Assembly (NCBI GenBank): GCA_020349025.1
Contig: CP070763.1
Coordinates: 1 to 48,016, forward strand
Origin: Candidatus Latescibacterota bacterium
GTDB taxonomy: Bacteria > Krumholzibacteriota > Krumholzibacteriia > G020349025
Length of the DNA stretch: 48,016 bases
Reading direction: 5' to 3'
Shown here: in pieces, positions 24,391-33,528 of the stretch
How positions within the stretch are numbered: the stretch's first letter is position 1
Layout of the letters: every line of letters begins with the position of its first letter
Notes under the pieces: model-generated
Told to the model about the DNA's origin: nothing
Databases searched by the model: none
The model's input: the letters and a program-made list of their open reading frames with translations, nothing else
Program-made: the position numbers and the translations under genes

Positions 24391-27387
24391 ATGCCCGAGT
24401 TCCCAGCCGAAAACGGTCGCGTCGCTCGCCTGGCCGCCCTCGTTGCGCTTGCAGCGATTCTCTGTGTTCCCGGAAGCGCGGGGAGCGCGCGTCGAAGCTA
24501 TGGAACCGCTGCGGCTCCCGGCTGGGAGCTGCACGCGGCGCGGGCGACCGCGGCGGCACACGCTCCGGGGCGGCTCCTGGTCAAGTTCCGCGCACCTGTC
24601 GATGCGACGTTCAAGGCCGAGTTCCCGGCCTTGCAGACATTGCTGGGGGAGAGCTTGCAGCGCGCGCGACCGCTTCTGCGGCGCGCGCGGCCGGGCCAGC
24701 CGGTGGCGGCTGGCGTGGACCGTCTCTACGAGATCGAGGTGCCGGCAGCCACCTCCATCCCACTTCTCGCTGCCAAGCTCTCGCGTCTCGCCGCGGTTGA
24801 GTATGCCGAGCCGGTCTACCTGTACGAGCTGGTTGGCGAGCGCGACGCCATCCTGGCTTCACCCAACGACCCGCAGTACGGCGACAGCCTGCAGCACTAC
24901 CTCGGCGTCATGCAGGTGGAGCCCGCCTGGGACGTCGTCAAGGGGCAGGACGGTAACCCCGTGGTCTGCGTCGTCGACGGCGGCACGAATTGGGAGCACG
25001 AGGATCTGCTCGCCAACATGTGGGAGAACCCGGGTGAGATTCCCGACAACATGATCGACGACGACGGCAACAACTACGTCGACGACTACCACGGCTGGAA
25101 TTTCCAGGCGGACAACGGCAACCCGCGTGGGGACAACGATCAAACGCCGAGCAGCGCCAACCACGGCACGCACACCGGTGGTCTCCTGGCCGTCGTCACC
25201 GACAACGGTGTCGGGATCGCCAGTGCCAGCTGGAACCCGCGTCTCATGGCGGTCAATGCTGCAGGCACCAACGGCGGCTCGATCGCCTACGGATACGACG
25301 GCATCGTCTACGCGGCCGAGAACGGCGCCGACATCGTCAGCCTGTCGTGGGGTAGCTTCTCGGCCTCGCAGGCGATGCAGGACATCATCGATTTCGCCGT
25401 CGCGCAGGGCGTGCTCGTGATCGCAGCCGCCGGCAACAACAACTCGAGCACCCCCTTCTATCCGGCGGCGTACCGCAACGTGTACGCCGTCGCCAACGTC
25501 TGGGGGCACGACCCCGATCCGGACGACGGCATCGACCACGTCGACCAGCGCTACGGCACAGGCAGCGCCTCGAACTACGGCGGCTGGCTCGACGTCGCCG
25601 CCGCCGGCACCTCCGTCTATAGCACCTTCGACTTCGGTCGCACCGATCAGTACGGCTTCTCCACCGGCACCTCGATGTCGGCGCCGGTCGCGGCCGCGGT
25701 GGCCGCTCTGATCCAGTCGCAGAATCCATCCTGGGGTCCACTCAAGGTGGGCGAGCAGCTGCGCATCACGTGCGACAACATCAACGCCAAGAACCCGGGC
25801 TTCGAGGATCTCCTCGGGAAGGGTCGCGTCAACGCGCTGCGTGCGGTGACGGAGGCGAGCCCGGCCGTGCGCGCCATCGCTTGGACCTTCAGCGACCCGG
25901 ATGGCAACGGCGAGATCAATCAGGGTGAGACGATCGTCATGTCGATCGACGTGCACAACTATCACGACGACGCTGTCGGGCTCGAGTTCACGCTGTCGGT
26001 CGACTCCCCGTGGGTGACCGTGAGCGATTCCAGCCAGAGCGCCGGCACGCTGGTCGAGGACGCCGACGCCTCGCTCGCCGACGCCTTCACCTTCACGGTG
26101 GACGCGAACGCACCGCCGGGGACCGAGCTCGACCTGCGCATCGACATGGCGGCCAGCTCCTACGAAGACTTCCAGTGGGTGCCGATCATCCTCGAGCCGA
26201 TCGTCGAGACGCACGACATCAACAACCTCGACGTCTCGCTGACGAGCTCCGGAAACATCGGATGGATCGGCTTTGCGGGAGGCCTGGGCCGGAACGGCGA
26301 CGGCTTCCGCTTCCAGGAGGGTCCCAACCTGCTCTTCGAAGGCGCGCTGATGCTGGGGACCAGCGCTGACAATCTCTCCGACGCCGCCCGCTTTCAGGGC
26401 CCTCGCACCGACTTCGCACCCGCGGACAACCAGGGCCCGACGAAGACCACACCGGGAGCCGCCTCCGACCAGGAGATCCACGCGCCGTACGACGACTCGA
26501 GCAACAGCGACACGCCCCTCGGCGTGCGCGTCGACCTGCAAACTCGCGCCTACGCTGGCGCCCCGAACGACGACTTCCTCTTTCTGGGGTTCGAGATCAC
26601 GAACTCGGGCGCGAGCGACCTCGGCGGCCTCTGGGTGGGGCTCTTCTTCGACTGGGACATCGACGAGGAGCACTTTGTCACCAACCGGGTGAGCTGGGAC
26701 GCCTCCCGCCGGCTCGGCTACGCCTGGGACGCCTCCGAGCCGAGCTTGCCGCACGTCGGCGTGACAGCCTTGTCCGGCTCACAGGTCGGCTACAGCGCCA
26801 TCCGCAACGACGGCGGTGGCGGGCAGCCGATCAACCTCTACAACGCCTTCACGAAAGCGGAAAAGTGGCTCTGCCTGAACGGCGGGACGGGCAACTTGGA
26901 CGCGGGGCCTTTCGACATCAGCAACGCGATCTCGGCGGGCCCCTACCTGCTCGCCCCGGGTGACAGCGCCATCGTCTGGTTCGCGCTCCTGGCGGGCGAC
27001 GACCTGGCCGACCTGCAAGCGAACAGCGACGCGGCCTGGGTGCTCTTCGCAGACTCGGTCCAGACATCGGTCGAGGAGGAGCGCCCCGACATCGGTGCCG
27101 CGCCGCCGCCGCAGCTGCGTCTCGGGACGCCGTTCCCGAATCCCTTCAATCCGGGCACGACGATCGAGCTGCAGGTGGATCGACCACGAGCGGTGTTCGT
27201 CGGCATCTACGACGTGCGCGGCCGGCTGGTGCGGAGGCTCGTCGACCGGGTGGAGCAGCCCGGCATTCGCTCGATCGTGTGGGATGGCCTCGACCGCAAC
27301 GGCTCCCCCGTTTCTTCCGGCGTCTACTTCGCGCGCTTGCGCTCGGAGCGCGAGATGCTGGCTCGGAGGCTCATCCTGGCGCGCTGA
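24391..27387 (+). CDS. Secreted subtilisin-like (S8) protease with FlgD-like C-terminal sorting domain
   Basis: A 998-residue protein from ATG 24391 with a signal peptide (VARLAALVALAAILCVPGSA). Residues 55-150 form an inhibitor-like propeptide (PGRLLVKFRAPVDATFKAEF, YEIEVPAATSIPLLAAKLS). The catalytic triad is Asp196 (VCVVDGGTNWEHEDL), His258 (NHGTHTGG) and Ser428 (GTSMSAP), with the oxyanion Asn349 (IAAAGNNN). Calcium-binding-style Asp/Asn-rich loops follow the first site (NMIDDDGNNYVDDYHGWN). A long beta-rich region follows, and the last 85 residues (FPNPFNPGTTIEL, VGIYDVRGRLVRRLV, IVWDGLDRNGSPVSSGVYFA) are the FlgD-like / type IX-like C-terminal domain of FCB-group exported proteins. It probably degrades protein outside the cell. 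Confidence 0.93.
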   Translation: MPEFPAENGRVARLAALVALAAILCVPGSAGSARRSYGTAAAPGWELHAARATAAAHAPGRLLVKFRAPVDATFKAEFPALQTLLGESLQRARPLLRRARPGQPVAAGVDRLYEIEVPAATSIPLLAAKLSRLAAVEYAEPVYLYELVGERDAILASPNDPQYGDSLQHYLGVMQVEPAWDVVKGQDGNPVVCVVDGGTNWEHEDLLANMWENPGEIPDNMIDDDGNNYVDDYHGWNFQADNGNPRGDNDQTPSSANHGTHTGGLLAVVTDNGVGIASASWNPRLMAVNAAGTNGGSIAYGYDGIVYAAENGADIVSLSWGSFSASQAMQDIIDFAVAQGVLVIAAAGNNNSSTPFYPAAYRNVYAVANVWGHDPDPDDGIDHVDQRYGTGSASNYGGWLDVAAAGTSVYSTFDFGRTDQYGFSTGTSMSAPVAAAVAALIQSQNPSWGPLKVGEQLRITCDNINAKNPGFEDLLGKGRVNALRAVTEASPAVRAIAWTFSDPDGNGEINQGETIVMSIDVHNYHDDAVGLEFTLSVDSPWVTVSDSSQSAGTLVEDADASLADAFTFTVDANAPPGTELDLRIDMAASSYEDFQWVPIILEPIVETHDINNLDVSLTSSGNIGWIGFAGGLGRNGDGFRFQEGPNLLFEGALMLGTSADNLSDAARFQGPRTDFAPADNQGPTKTTPGAASDQEIHAPYDDSSNSDTPLGVRVDLQTRAYAGAPNDDFLFLGFEITNSGASDLGGLWVGLFFDWDIDEEHFVTNRVSWDASRRLGYAWDASEPSLPHVGVTALSGSQVGYSAIRNDGGGGQPINLYNAFTKAEKWLCLNGGTGNLDAGPFDISNAISAGPYLLAPGDSAIVWFALLAGDDLADLQANSDAAWVLFADSVQTSVEEERPDIGAAPPPQLRLGTPFPNPFNPGTTIELQVDRPRAVFVGIYDVRGRLVRRLVDRVEQPGIRSIVWDGLDRNGSPVSSGVYFARLRSEREMLARRLILAR

Positions 27388-27482
27388 GTGTCAGTCGCCG
27401 AGCGCTGACACGAGCCGGACGTTACAGCCGCCCCGCCACCGCAACGGATCCCGGCCAGGGCTCGCGTGGACATCCGGCCGGC

Positions 27483-27512
27483 TTGACTTCGTTGCGACAC
27501 CCCGTGCAGATT
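27483..27512 (+). promoter_or_regulatory. Predicted promoter of the PruA-type dehydrogenase gene
   Basis: TTGACT (27483-27488), an 18-bp spacer and CAGATT (27507-27512). The start codon is 89 nt downstream. Spacer and -10 resemble those at 19332 and 31406. Confidence 0.45.
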
Positions 27513-27601
27513 CAGCGGGTCCCGACACACTCGACCGCAGCGCCGCGGCGTCCGCGTGCGGAACGGAGCGCCTGCCGCTCAGGCACCAAGGAGTGAGTGG
27601 A

Positions 27602-29149
27602 ATGCCATCCGAGTTCAAGAACGAGCCGATGACCGATTTCAGCCGCCCGGAGAACGCGGCGGCGTTCAAGAAAGCCCTCGACGAGGTGAGCGCCTCCCTG
27701 GGCCGGACCTATCCGATGTGGATCGGCGGCCGTGAGGTCACATCGTCGCAGACCTTCGCGTCCATCGACCCCGCGCGCCCCGCGGTCGTCATCGGGCACT
27801 TCCAGAAGGGGGAGCCGTCGCATGCCGACGACGCCGTCGCAGCCGCGGCCGAGGCCTTCAAGACCTGGAGCCACGAGCCCGTCGAGCGGCGCGCCGACCT
27901 GCTCTTCCGCGCCGCCGCGCTCATGCGCGAACGCAAGCACCTCTTCTCCGCCTGGATGGTCTACGAGGTGGGCAAGAGCTGGCCCGAAGCGGATGGCGAT
28001 ACCGCAGAAGCGATCGACTTCATGGAGTTCTATGGGCGCGAGATGCTGCGCTACGCCGACAAGCAGCCGCTGACGCCGCTTGCCGGCGAGCGCAACGAGC
28101 TCGAGTACATCGCGCTCGGTGTCGGCGCCATCATCCCGCCATGGAACTTCCCCAACGCGATCCTGGTGGGAATGACGACGGCGGCGCTCGTCAGCGGCAA
28201 CACGGTCGTGCTCAAGCCCTCGAGCGACTCGCCGGGCGTGGCGTGGCAGGTCGTCCAGCTTCTGCGCGATGCGGGTGTCCCCGACGGCGTGCTCAACCTG
28301 GTCACCGGACCGGGTGGCGGCCCGGGGAATCGCCTGGTCGAGCACCCGCACACGCGTTTCGTCGCCTTCACCGGCTCCAAGGAGGTGGGGCTCGGAATCA
28401 ACGAGCGTGCGGCCCGCCTGCAGCCGGGACAGATCTGGATCAAACGCGTCATCGCCGAGATGGGCGGCAAGGACTCGATCATCATCGACAAGAGCGCCGA
28501 TCTCGACCAGGCCGTGGAGGGGGTCACGGTGTCCGCCTTCGGATACCAGGGGCAGAAGTGCTCCGCCTGCTCGCGCGCGATCGTCGATGCCGCGATCTAC
28601 GACACGTTCCTCGAGAAGCTGAGCGAGCGCGTCCGGCAGATCCGGGTCGGCCCAACCGACGACCCCGGCAACTACATGGGCCCGGTGATCAACAAGAGCG
28701 CGCACCAGAGCATCCTCGGCTACATCGAGACGGGACGTCAGGAGGGGCGGCAGATCGTCGGCGGTGAGGCGCTTCCGGGGGACGGCTTCTTCGTGCAGCC
28801 TACCGTGTTTGCCGACATCCAGCCCGATGCCACGCTGTCGCAGGAGGAGATCTTCGGTCCGGTGCTCGCGGTGATCAAGGCGCGTGGCTGGGAAGATGCA
28901 GTCGCAATCGCCAACAACACGGAGTACGGTCTGACTGGTGCCGTCTACACGCGGGACGAGGAGAAGATCCAAGACGCGAAGCGTCGGTTCCACGTGGGCA
29001 ACTTGTACTTCAATCGCAAGTGCACGGGGGCCTTGGTCGGTGTGCACCCGTTCGGCGGCTTCAACATGAGCGGAACCGACTCCAAAGCCGGCGGCCGCGA
29101 CTACCTGGCGCTCTTCCTGCAAGCGAAGCTGATGTCGCGCCTGCAGTAG
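27602..29149 (+). CDS. pruA: L-glutamate gamma-semialdehyde dehydrogenase (1-pyrroline-5-carboxylate dehydrogenase)
   Basis: A 515-residue NAD-dependent aldehyde dehydrogenase that oxidises glutamate semialdehyde to glutamate in proline and arginine breakdown. ATG 27602 follows AAGGAG. NFPNAILVGMTTAALVSGNT and the catalytic cysteine in GYQGQKCSACSRA (Cys320) are diagnostic of the RocA/PruA type, with the general-base Glu in VIAEMGGKDS. The NAD-binding FTGSKEVGLGINERAA and terminal HPFGGFNMSGTDSKAGG also fit. The length matches the monofunctional Bacillus/Thermus-type enzyme rather than the bifunctional PutA. No proline dehydrogenase lies nearby. The ClC gene follows after 31 nt. Confidence 0.93.
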   Translation: MPSEFKNEPMTDFSRPENAAAFKKALDEVSASLGRTYPMWIGGREVTSSQTFASIDPARPAVVIGHFQKGEPSHADDAVAAAAEAFKTWSHEPVERRADLLFRAAALMRERKHLFSAWMVYEVGKSWPEADGDTAEAIDFMEFYGREMLRYADKQPLTPLAGERNELEYIALGVGAIIPPWNFPNAILVGMTTAALVSGNTVVLKPSSDSPGVAWQVVQLLRDAGVPDGVLNLVTGPGGGPGNRLVEHPHTRFVAFTGSKEVGLGINERAARLQPGQIWIKRVIAEMGGKDSIIIDKSADLDQAVEGVTVSAFGYQGQKCSACSRAIVDAAIYDTFLEKLSERVRQIRVGPTDDPGNYMGPVINKSAHQSILGYIETGRQEGRQIVGGEALPGDGFFVQPTVFADIQPDATLSQEEIFGPVLAVIKARGWEDAVAIANNTEYGLTGAVYTRDEEKIQDAKRRFHVGNLYFNRKCTGALVGVHPFGGFNMSGTDSKAGGRDYLALFLQAKLMSRLQ

Positions 29150-29180
29150 GAGAGAACGCCCCTCGGAGGGCCCCACGCGG

Positions 29181-31289
29181 ATGGAATCGGATACATCGCG
29201 CTTCCCCGGTGCGGGCATGCTGGAAGATGCGCGCCGCTTGCGCATGGGAACGGCGCGCGGTTTCCTCGGTTTCCTGCGCGACGAGCACACCCACTTCTTC
29301 CTGCTCTCCGCCGTCGTCGGTCTCGGCGCCGCGGGCGTCGCTCTCGGCGTGCGTTGGTTCTCCGACCTGATCACGCGCCTCGCCTACGGAAGCTCGATGG
29401 ACATCCTCGAGGCCGTGCGCTCGGCGCCCATCGTGCTACGCCTGTTCGTGCCGATGGCGGGAGGCGTTGTCGCCGGGCTTCTCGTGCAGCTGGCGGCGCG
29501 ATTGACGGGTGCGGGTGGACTCTCCGCCGTCATGGAGGCGGTGACGCTGCGGCGCGGCTTCGTCAGCGTGCGTCGCACTCTGCTGACCACCTTCGCCTCG
29601 ATCTCCGCCATGGCGACCGGCGGCTCGGTGGGGCGTGAGGGCCCGATCGTGCAGTTGTCGTCGGCGCTCGGTTCCAGGCTCGGTCGCTTCTTTCAGCTCA
29701 CCGAGATGCGCGTGCGCGTCCTGGTTGCCGCGGGCGTCGGCGCCGGAATGGCCGCCGCCTACAACACGCCGATCGCAGGCACCCTCTTCGTCCTCGAAGT
29801 CGTCGCCGGGAGCTTCGCCACCGATCTGATCGGCCCCACGGTCGTGGCCGCCGTGGTCAGCACGCTCGTCGCGCGCATCCTCGTGTGGGAAGGCCCCATC
29901 TACGAAGTCCCGGAGTTCGTCCTGCGCACACCGCAGGAGCTGCTTCTCTACGCGCTGATTGGGCTCGTCGTCGGCTTGCTGGGTGTGCTCTTCCTACGCA
30001 CCATGCGCGCCGGGGAGCAGCTGTTCGCTCGTTTGGCGGAGCAGGGTATCCGTGGAATGCCCGTGCCGCGTTGGGCGCGGACGGGTCTCGGCGGCTTGAT
30101 CGTCGGGATGCTCGCCGTGTGGCTGCCGGAGATCACCGGGAACGGCTACGAGACGCTCGTGGACATTCTGAACGAGCGCGTGGGCGCGGTTCTCCTCGTC
30201 GTCCTGCTGCTCGCCAAAATGCTCGCCACCACCTCGTCGGTGACGTCGGGGAGTCCAGGAGGCGTCTTCACGCCGACCCTCTTCGTGGGTGCTGCGGTCG
30301 GTGGCTCGTTGGGAGCGCTCGTGCACTCCGTCTTCCCCGACACGACGGCATCCATGGCGTCCTATGCACTGGTCGGGATGGGCGCGTTGCTCGCCGCTAC
30401 CACGCATGCGCCGATCACCGCCACGGTCCTCGTCGCCGAGCTCACCGGCGACTACGTCGTCGTGCTGCCGTTGCTGCTTTCGTGCGGGCTCGCCGCGACC
30501 GTGACCCACCGTATGGACTCGGTCTACACGCACGAGCTGCGCCGGCGTGGGATCGCCTGGGAGGGCACGCTCGAGCAGAAGATCGTGCACTCGATGAAGG
30601 CGCGCGACCTGATGCGGACCGATGTCACGCTTCTCAAGCAGCGGACGCCTTTCGAGGAGGTCGTGCGACTGTTCACGACGACCCGCACCCCCACGCTCTA
30701 CGTCGGTGACGATGAGGGCAACCTCACCGGCATCATCGAGCTGCACGCGGTGAAGAACATTCTGACGGTGCAGGAGCTCTCGAACTTGCTCATTGCCCAG
30801 GACCTCGCCGAGCCGGCACGCTCCGTGCCTGCCGGCGCCTCGCTCGCGACGGTGAACGAGAGCCTGTGGTTCGTGGACACGGGCGAGGTCGCCGTCGTCG
30901 AGGGCAACCCCGGATCGCGCTTCCTCGGCGTCGTCACGCGGCGCGATCTCCTCGGTTTCCTCGATCGCGAGATCCTGCGTCGCAATCTTCTCCTCGGCGA
31001 AGTGCATTGGCGCGACGGGCTGGAGAAGGGCGTCGACTACCTGGAGCTCCCGGAGGGATACCGGCTGCAAGCTGTCCGCGTTCCGGCACCCCTCGTCGGC
31101 CAGACGCTGGCCGATGCCCAGATCCGCTCGCGCCACGGTCTCAACGTCATCGCGGTGCAGAAGGTCGACAGCTTCGGCAATGAGAACCGCTACGCCCCGG
31201 AACCGGACTACATCCTGCAAAGCGCCGACCACCTGATCGTCGTCGGCTCCAACGACGACGTCGCCACCTTCGAGAAGCTGCGCGGCTGA
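29181..31289 (+). CDS. ClC-family chloride transporter with CBS pair and RCK-C domain
   Basis: A 702-residue membrane protein from ATG 29181. Residues 35-440 are the ClC pore: GGSVGREGPIVQL keeps the gating Glu153, and the third motif is TSGSPGGVFTPTLFVGAAVG. The first motif, normally GSGIP or GHGVPE, reads GAGGLSA (110-116), so the usual Ser/His and the Pro-Glu are missing. CBS domains follow (KARDLMRTDVTLLKQRTPFE, then a second unit ending in FLGVVTRRDLLGFLD), and about residues 625-702 form a TrkA-C/RCK-C ligand-binding domain (LELPEGYRLQAVRVPAPLVG, ADHLIVVGSNDDV). The domain set suggests nucleotide-gated anion transport. It is 31 nt behind pruA. Confidence 0.92.
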   Translation: MESDTSRFPGAGMLEDARRLRMGTARGFLGFLRDEHTHFFLLSAVVGLGAAGVALGVRWFSDLITRLAYGSSMDILEAVRSAPIVLRLFVPMAGGVVAGLLVQLAARLTGAGGLSAVMEAVTLRRGFVSVRRTLLTTFASISAMATGGSVGREGPIVQLSSALGSRLGRFFQLTEMRVRVLVAAGVGAGMAAAYNTPIAGTLFVLEVVAGSFATDLIGPTVVAAVVSTLVARILVWEGPIYEVPEFVLRTPQELLLYALIGLVVGLLGVLFLRTMRAGEQLFARLAEQGIRGMPVPRWARTGLGGLIVGMLAVWLPEITGNGYETLVDILNERVGAVLLVVLLLAKMLATTSSVTSGSPGGVFTPTLFVGAAVGGSLGALVHSVFPDTTASMASYALVGMGALLAATTHAPITATVLVAELTGDYVVVLPLLLSCGLAATVTHRMDSVYTHELRRRGIAWEGTLEQKIVHSMKARDLMRTDVTLLKQRTPFEEVVRLFTTTRTPTLYVGDDEGNLTGIIELHAVKNILTVQELSNLLIAQDLAEPARSVPAGASLATVNESLWFVDTGEVAVVEGNPGSRFLGVVTRRDLLGFLDREILRRNLLLGEVHWRDGLEKGVDYLELPEGYRLQAVRVPAPLVGQTLADAQIRSRHGLNVIAVQKVDSFGNENRYAPEPDYILQSADHLIVVGSNDDVATFEKLRG

Positions 31290-31405
31290 CGCCAACCGCA
31301 GCGCTGCGTTCACAGCGCCTTCGCAACCGCCGCGACGCCGGACGAACGTCCGACGAAAGCGCGCGTGACCCCCGTGGCGGTTGCGAAGACGTCTTGTCAG
31401 CGTGG

Positions 31406-31435
31406 TCGACATCCGGAACGAGGCGATGTTAGATT
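31406..31435 (+). promoter_or_regulatory. Predicted promoter of the NhaD-like antiporter gene
   Basis: TCGACA (31406-31411), an 18-bp spacer and TAGATT (31430-31435), 39 nt before the ATG at 31475. The -10 is identical, through TAGATTCC, to the one before the M14 peptidase gene. Confidence 0.5.
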
Positions 31436-31474
31436 CCGTGGCCGTGGTTCGGCGCGTTCAACGAAAGGGATTCG

Positions 31475-32908
31475 ATGCGACAGTGGCCGGTCGGTGCGGG
31501 GTGCGTCGCTGCAGGGATGGCGTTGGCGCAGCCGGTGCTTGCAAGCGGGGGCGAAGAGAATGGTTCGACGCTCGGGATGTCGCTGCCGTTGTGGAGCATT
31601 CTGCCCTTCTTGGGCATCCTGCTGTCGATCGCTGTCTTTCCGCTCGTGCGTCCGCGTTTCTGGCACCGCCACTACCCGCAGGTTTCGGCAGCATGGGCGT
31701 TGATCCTCGCGGTGCCTTTTCTGCTCGTGTATCGCGCCGAGGCGTGGCACGCCATCTTGCACACGTACCTTCTCGAGTACTTCCCGTTCATCATTCTTCT
31801 GTGGTCTCTGTTCACCGTCGCAGGTGGCGTCGTCGTGCGCGGCACCATCTCCGGGACACCGCGCGCGAACCTCGTGCTCCTTTTCATCGGAACCGCGATC
31901 GCGTCATGGACCGGAACCACCGGGGCGTCGATGCTTCTCATCCATCCGCTCCTGCGCGGCCTGGAAAACCGGCGCCACAAAGCACACACGGTCATCTTCT
32001 TCATCTTTCTCGTGAGCAACATCGGTGGGTCGCTGACGCCACTGGGTGATCCACCGCTGTTCCTCGGTTTCCTGAACGGCGTGCCCTTCTTCTGGACCCT
32101 GCACCTGCTCCCGCACATGCTGCTGCTCGTCGGACTGCTGCTGCTCATCTACTACGTGCTCGATCGCCGCTACTTCGCGATGGAGAGGAGGGATCGGGTT
32201 CCGTCCGCCGAGGTCGAGCCACTGCGCCTCGCGGGTTTGCGCAACTTGCCGCTCCTGCTCGCCATCGTCGGCAGCGTGCTCATGTCGGGGATGCTGCGCC
32301 TCGACGACGTGGTCATCGGCGGCATCCACGTTCCGGGACAGAACCTGCTGCGCGATGCGCTCCTGGTGACGATCGGATTGATCTCGCTACGCATCACGCC
32401 GCACGAGCTGCGCGCCGCCAACCGCTTCAGCTGGGAGCCGATTCGTGAGGTCGCGTTCCTCTTCGCCGGGATTTTCATGACCATCATCCCGGCGCTCAAC
32501 ATCTTGCAGGCCGGCGAGGAGGGCGGATTGCGCTTCCTGATTCGCGCGGTCCAAGAACCGATGGAGTACTTCTGGATCACGGGCGGTCTGTCGGCGTTCC
32601 TCGACAACGCGCCGACCTACCTCACCTTCCTCAACACGGCGCTGGGCAAGTTCTATCCCGGCGTCGAGACGCACGAGGCCGTACATCGCCTGATTGCCGA
32701 TCGCGTCGCGATCCTCGCCGCGATCTCCGCCGGAGCCGTCTTCCTGGGAGCGATGACCTACATCGGCAACGCGCCGAACTTCATGGTACGATCGATCGCC
32801 GAGGAGCGCGGGATCGCCATGCCGAGCTTTGCCGGTTTCCTCGTGCGCTGGTCGATCCCGATCCTGGTTCCGTGCCTGCTCGTCGTCAGCTGGGTCTTCT
32901 TCCTTTAG
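31475..32908 (+). CDS. NhaD-like sodium:proton antiporter
   Basis: A 477-residue polytopic membrane protein of the ion-transporter superfamily. It has 11-12 hydrophobic segments, for example WSILPFLGILLSIAVFPLV, FPFIILLWSLFTVAGGVVV and LLPHMLLLVGLLLLIYYVL. Signature segments are TTGASMLLIHPLL, VSNIGGSLTPLGDPPLFLGF, SAFLDNAPTYLTFLNTALG and MTYIGNAPNFMVRSIAEE; paired S/N-x-G and DNAPTY/GNAPN motifs are typical of NhaD and ArsB/CitT relatives. Related annotated proteins are Na+/H+ antiporters, though dicarboxylate or metalloid transport cannot be excluded. It is followed 13 nt later by an uncharacterised gene and may share its mRNA. Confidence 0.85.
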   Translation: MRQWPVGAGCVAAGMALAQPVLASGGEENGSTLGMSLPLWSILPFLGILLSIAVFPLVRPRFWHRHYPQVSAAWALILAVPFLLVYRAEAWHAILHTYLLEYFPFIILLWSLFTVAGGVVVRGTISGTPRANLVLLFIGTAIASWTGTTGASMLLIHPLLRGLENRRHKAHTVIFFIFLVSNIGGSLTPLGDPPLFLGFLNGVPFFWTLHLLPHMLLLVGLLLLIYYVLDRRYFAMERRDRVPSAEVEPLRLAGLRNLPLLLAIVGSVLMSGMLRLDDVVIGGIHVPGQNLLRDALLVTIGLISLRITPHELRAANRFSWEPIREVAFLFAGIFMTIIPALNILQAGEEGGLRFLIRAVQEPMEYFWITGGLSAFLDNAPTYLTFLNTALGKFYPGVETHEAVHRLIADRVAILAAISAGAVFLGAMTYIGNAPNFMVRSIAEERGIAMPSFAGFLVRWSIPILVPCLLVVSWVFFL

Positions 32909-32921
32909 CCGAGGTGCGGCC

Positions 32922-33512
32922 ATGCCGGAATACGTCAAGCTCGTCTTCGAGGGGGAGCCGGATGTCGCCCGCGGCTTCATTCTGGGCTGGGCGTGCGGTC
33001 AGGGCTTCTCGCTGCGCCAGATCGATCGCAACGTCCTCGTGCCCGGGCGTTGGGATATCCGGGTGGAGTCGAAGCTGGATAGCCTCGTCGAGGCGATCCG
33101 GCCGGGTGCCGCGGCCGTTCTGATCGTGGAGAGCACCAGCGCCGACCGCGTGCTCGAGGCGCTGCCACCCGTGGCGGATCGCCTGCCGCTGCACCTACGC
33201 GCGCGCGCTGCGATCCGGGCGGCCTACTTCGAGTTCAAGTATGAGATCTTCGATCGCAAGGAGGCGGCGTCGGTGCGCACCATCTTCGAGTCGCTCCCCG
33301 ACGGTGCAGACATCTCGGACGACTATTCTCCCGAGGAACGCTCCGACCCGAGCGCCCACGGAGCCGAGATGTATGCCCCGGTCCACGCCTACGTCTGTCG
33401 TGCCGAGGGAACGGTCGGCGGCAACCTGTGGTCGGTCTTGCAGGTGCACGAACGCTGCAAACAGTACGAGCGGATCCAGATCGGCAAGGTGAGGCTGGAT
33501 CTGGAATCCTGA
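32922..33512 (+). CDS. Uncharacterised cytosolic protein
   Basis: A 196-residue protein from ATG 32922, 13 nt after the antiporter stop, with GAGGTG as ribosome-binding site. No signal peptide or membrane segment is seen. It looks like a mixed alpha/beta protein: YVKLVFEGEPDVARGFILGW at the start, FEFKYEIFDRKEAASVRTIF in the middle, and an acidic stretch DGADISDDYSPEERSD. A final region has YVCRAEGTVGGNLWSVLQVH and a lone cysteine in HERCKQ. I do not recognise the family. It lies 16 nt before the SHMT-like gene, so the pair is probably cotranscribed and may work together. Confidence 0.75.
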   Translation: MPEYVKLVFEGEPDVARGFILGWACGQGFSLRQIDRNVLVPGRWDIRVESKLDSLVEAIRPGAAAVLIVESTSADRVLEALPPVADRLPLHLRARAAIRAAYFEFKYEIFDRKEAASVRTIFESLPDGADISDDYSPEERSDPSAHGAEMYAPVHAYVCRAEGTVGGNLWSVLQVHERCKQYERIQIGKVRLDLES

Positions 33513-33528
33513 GCCGCGGAGGAGCCCC

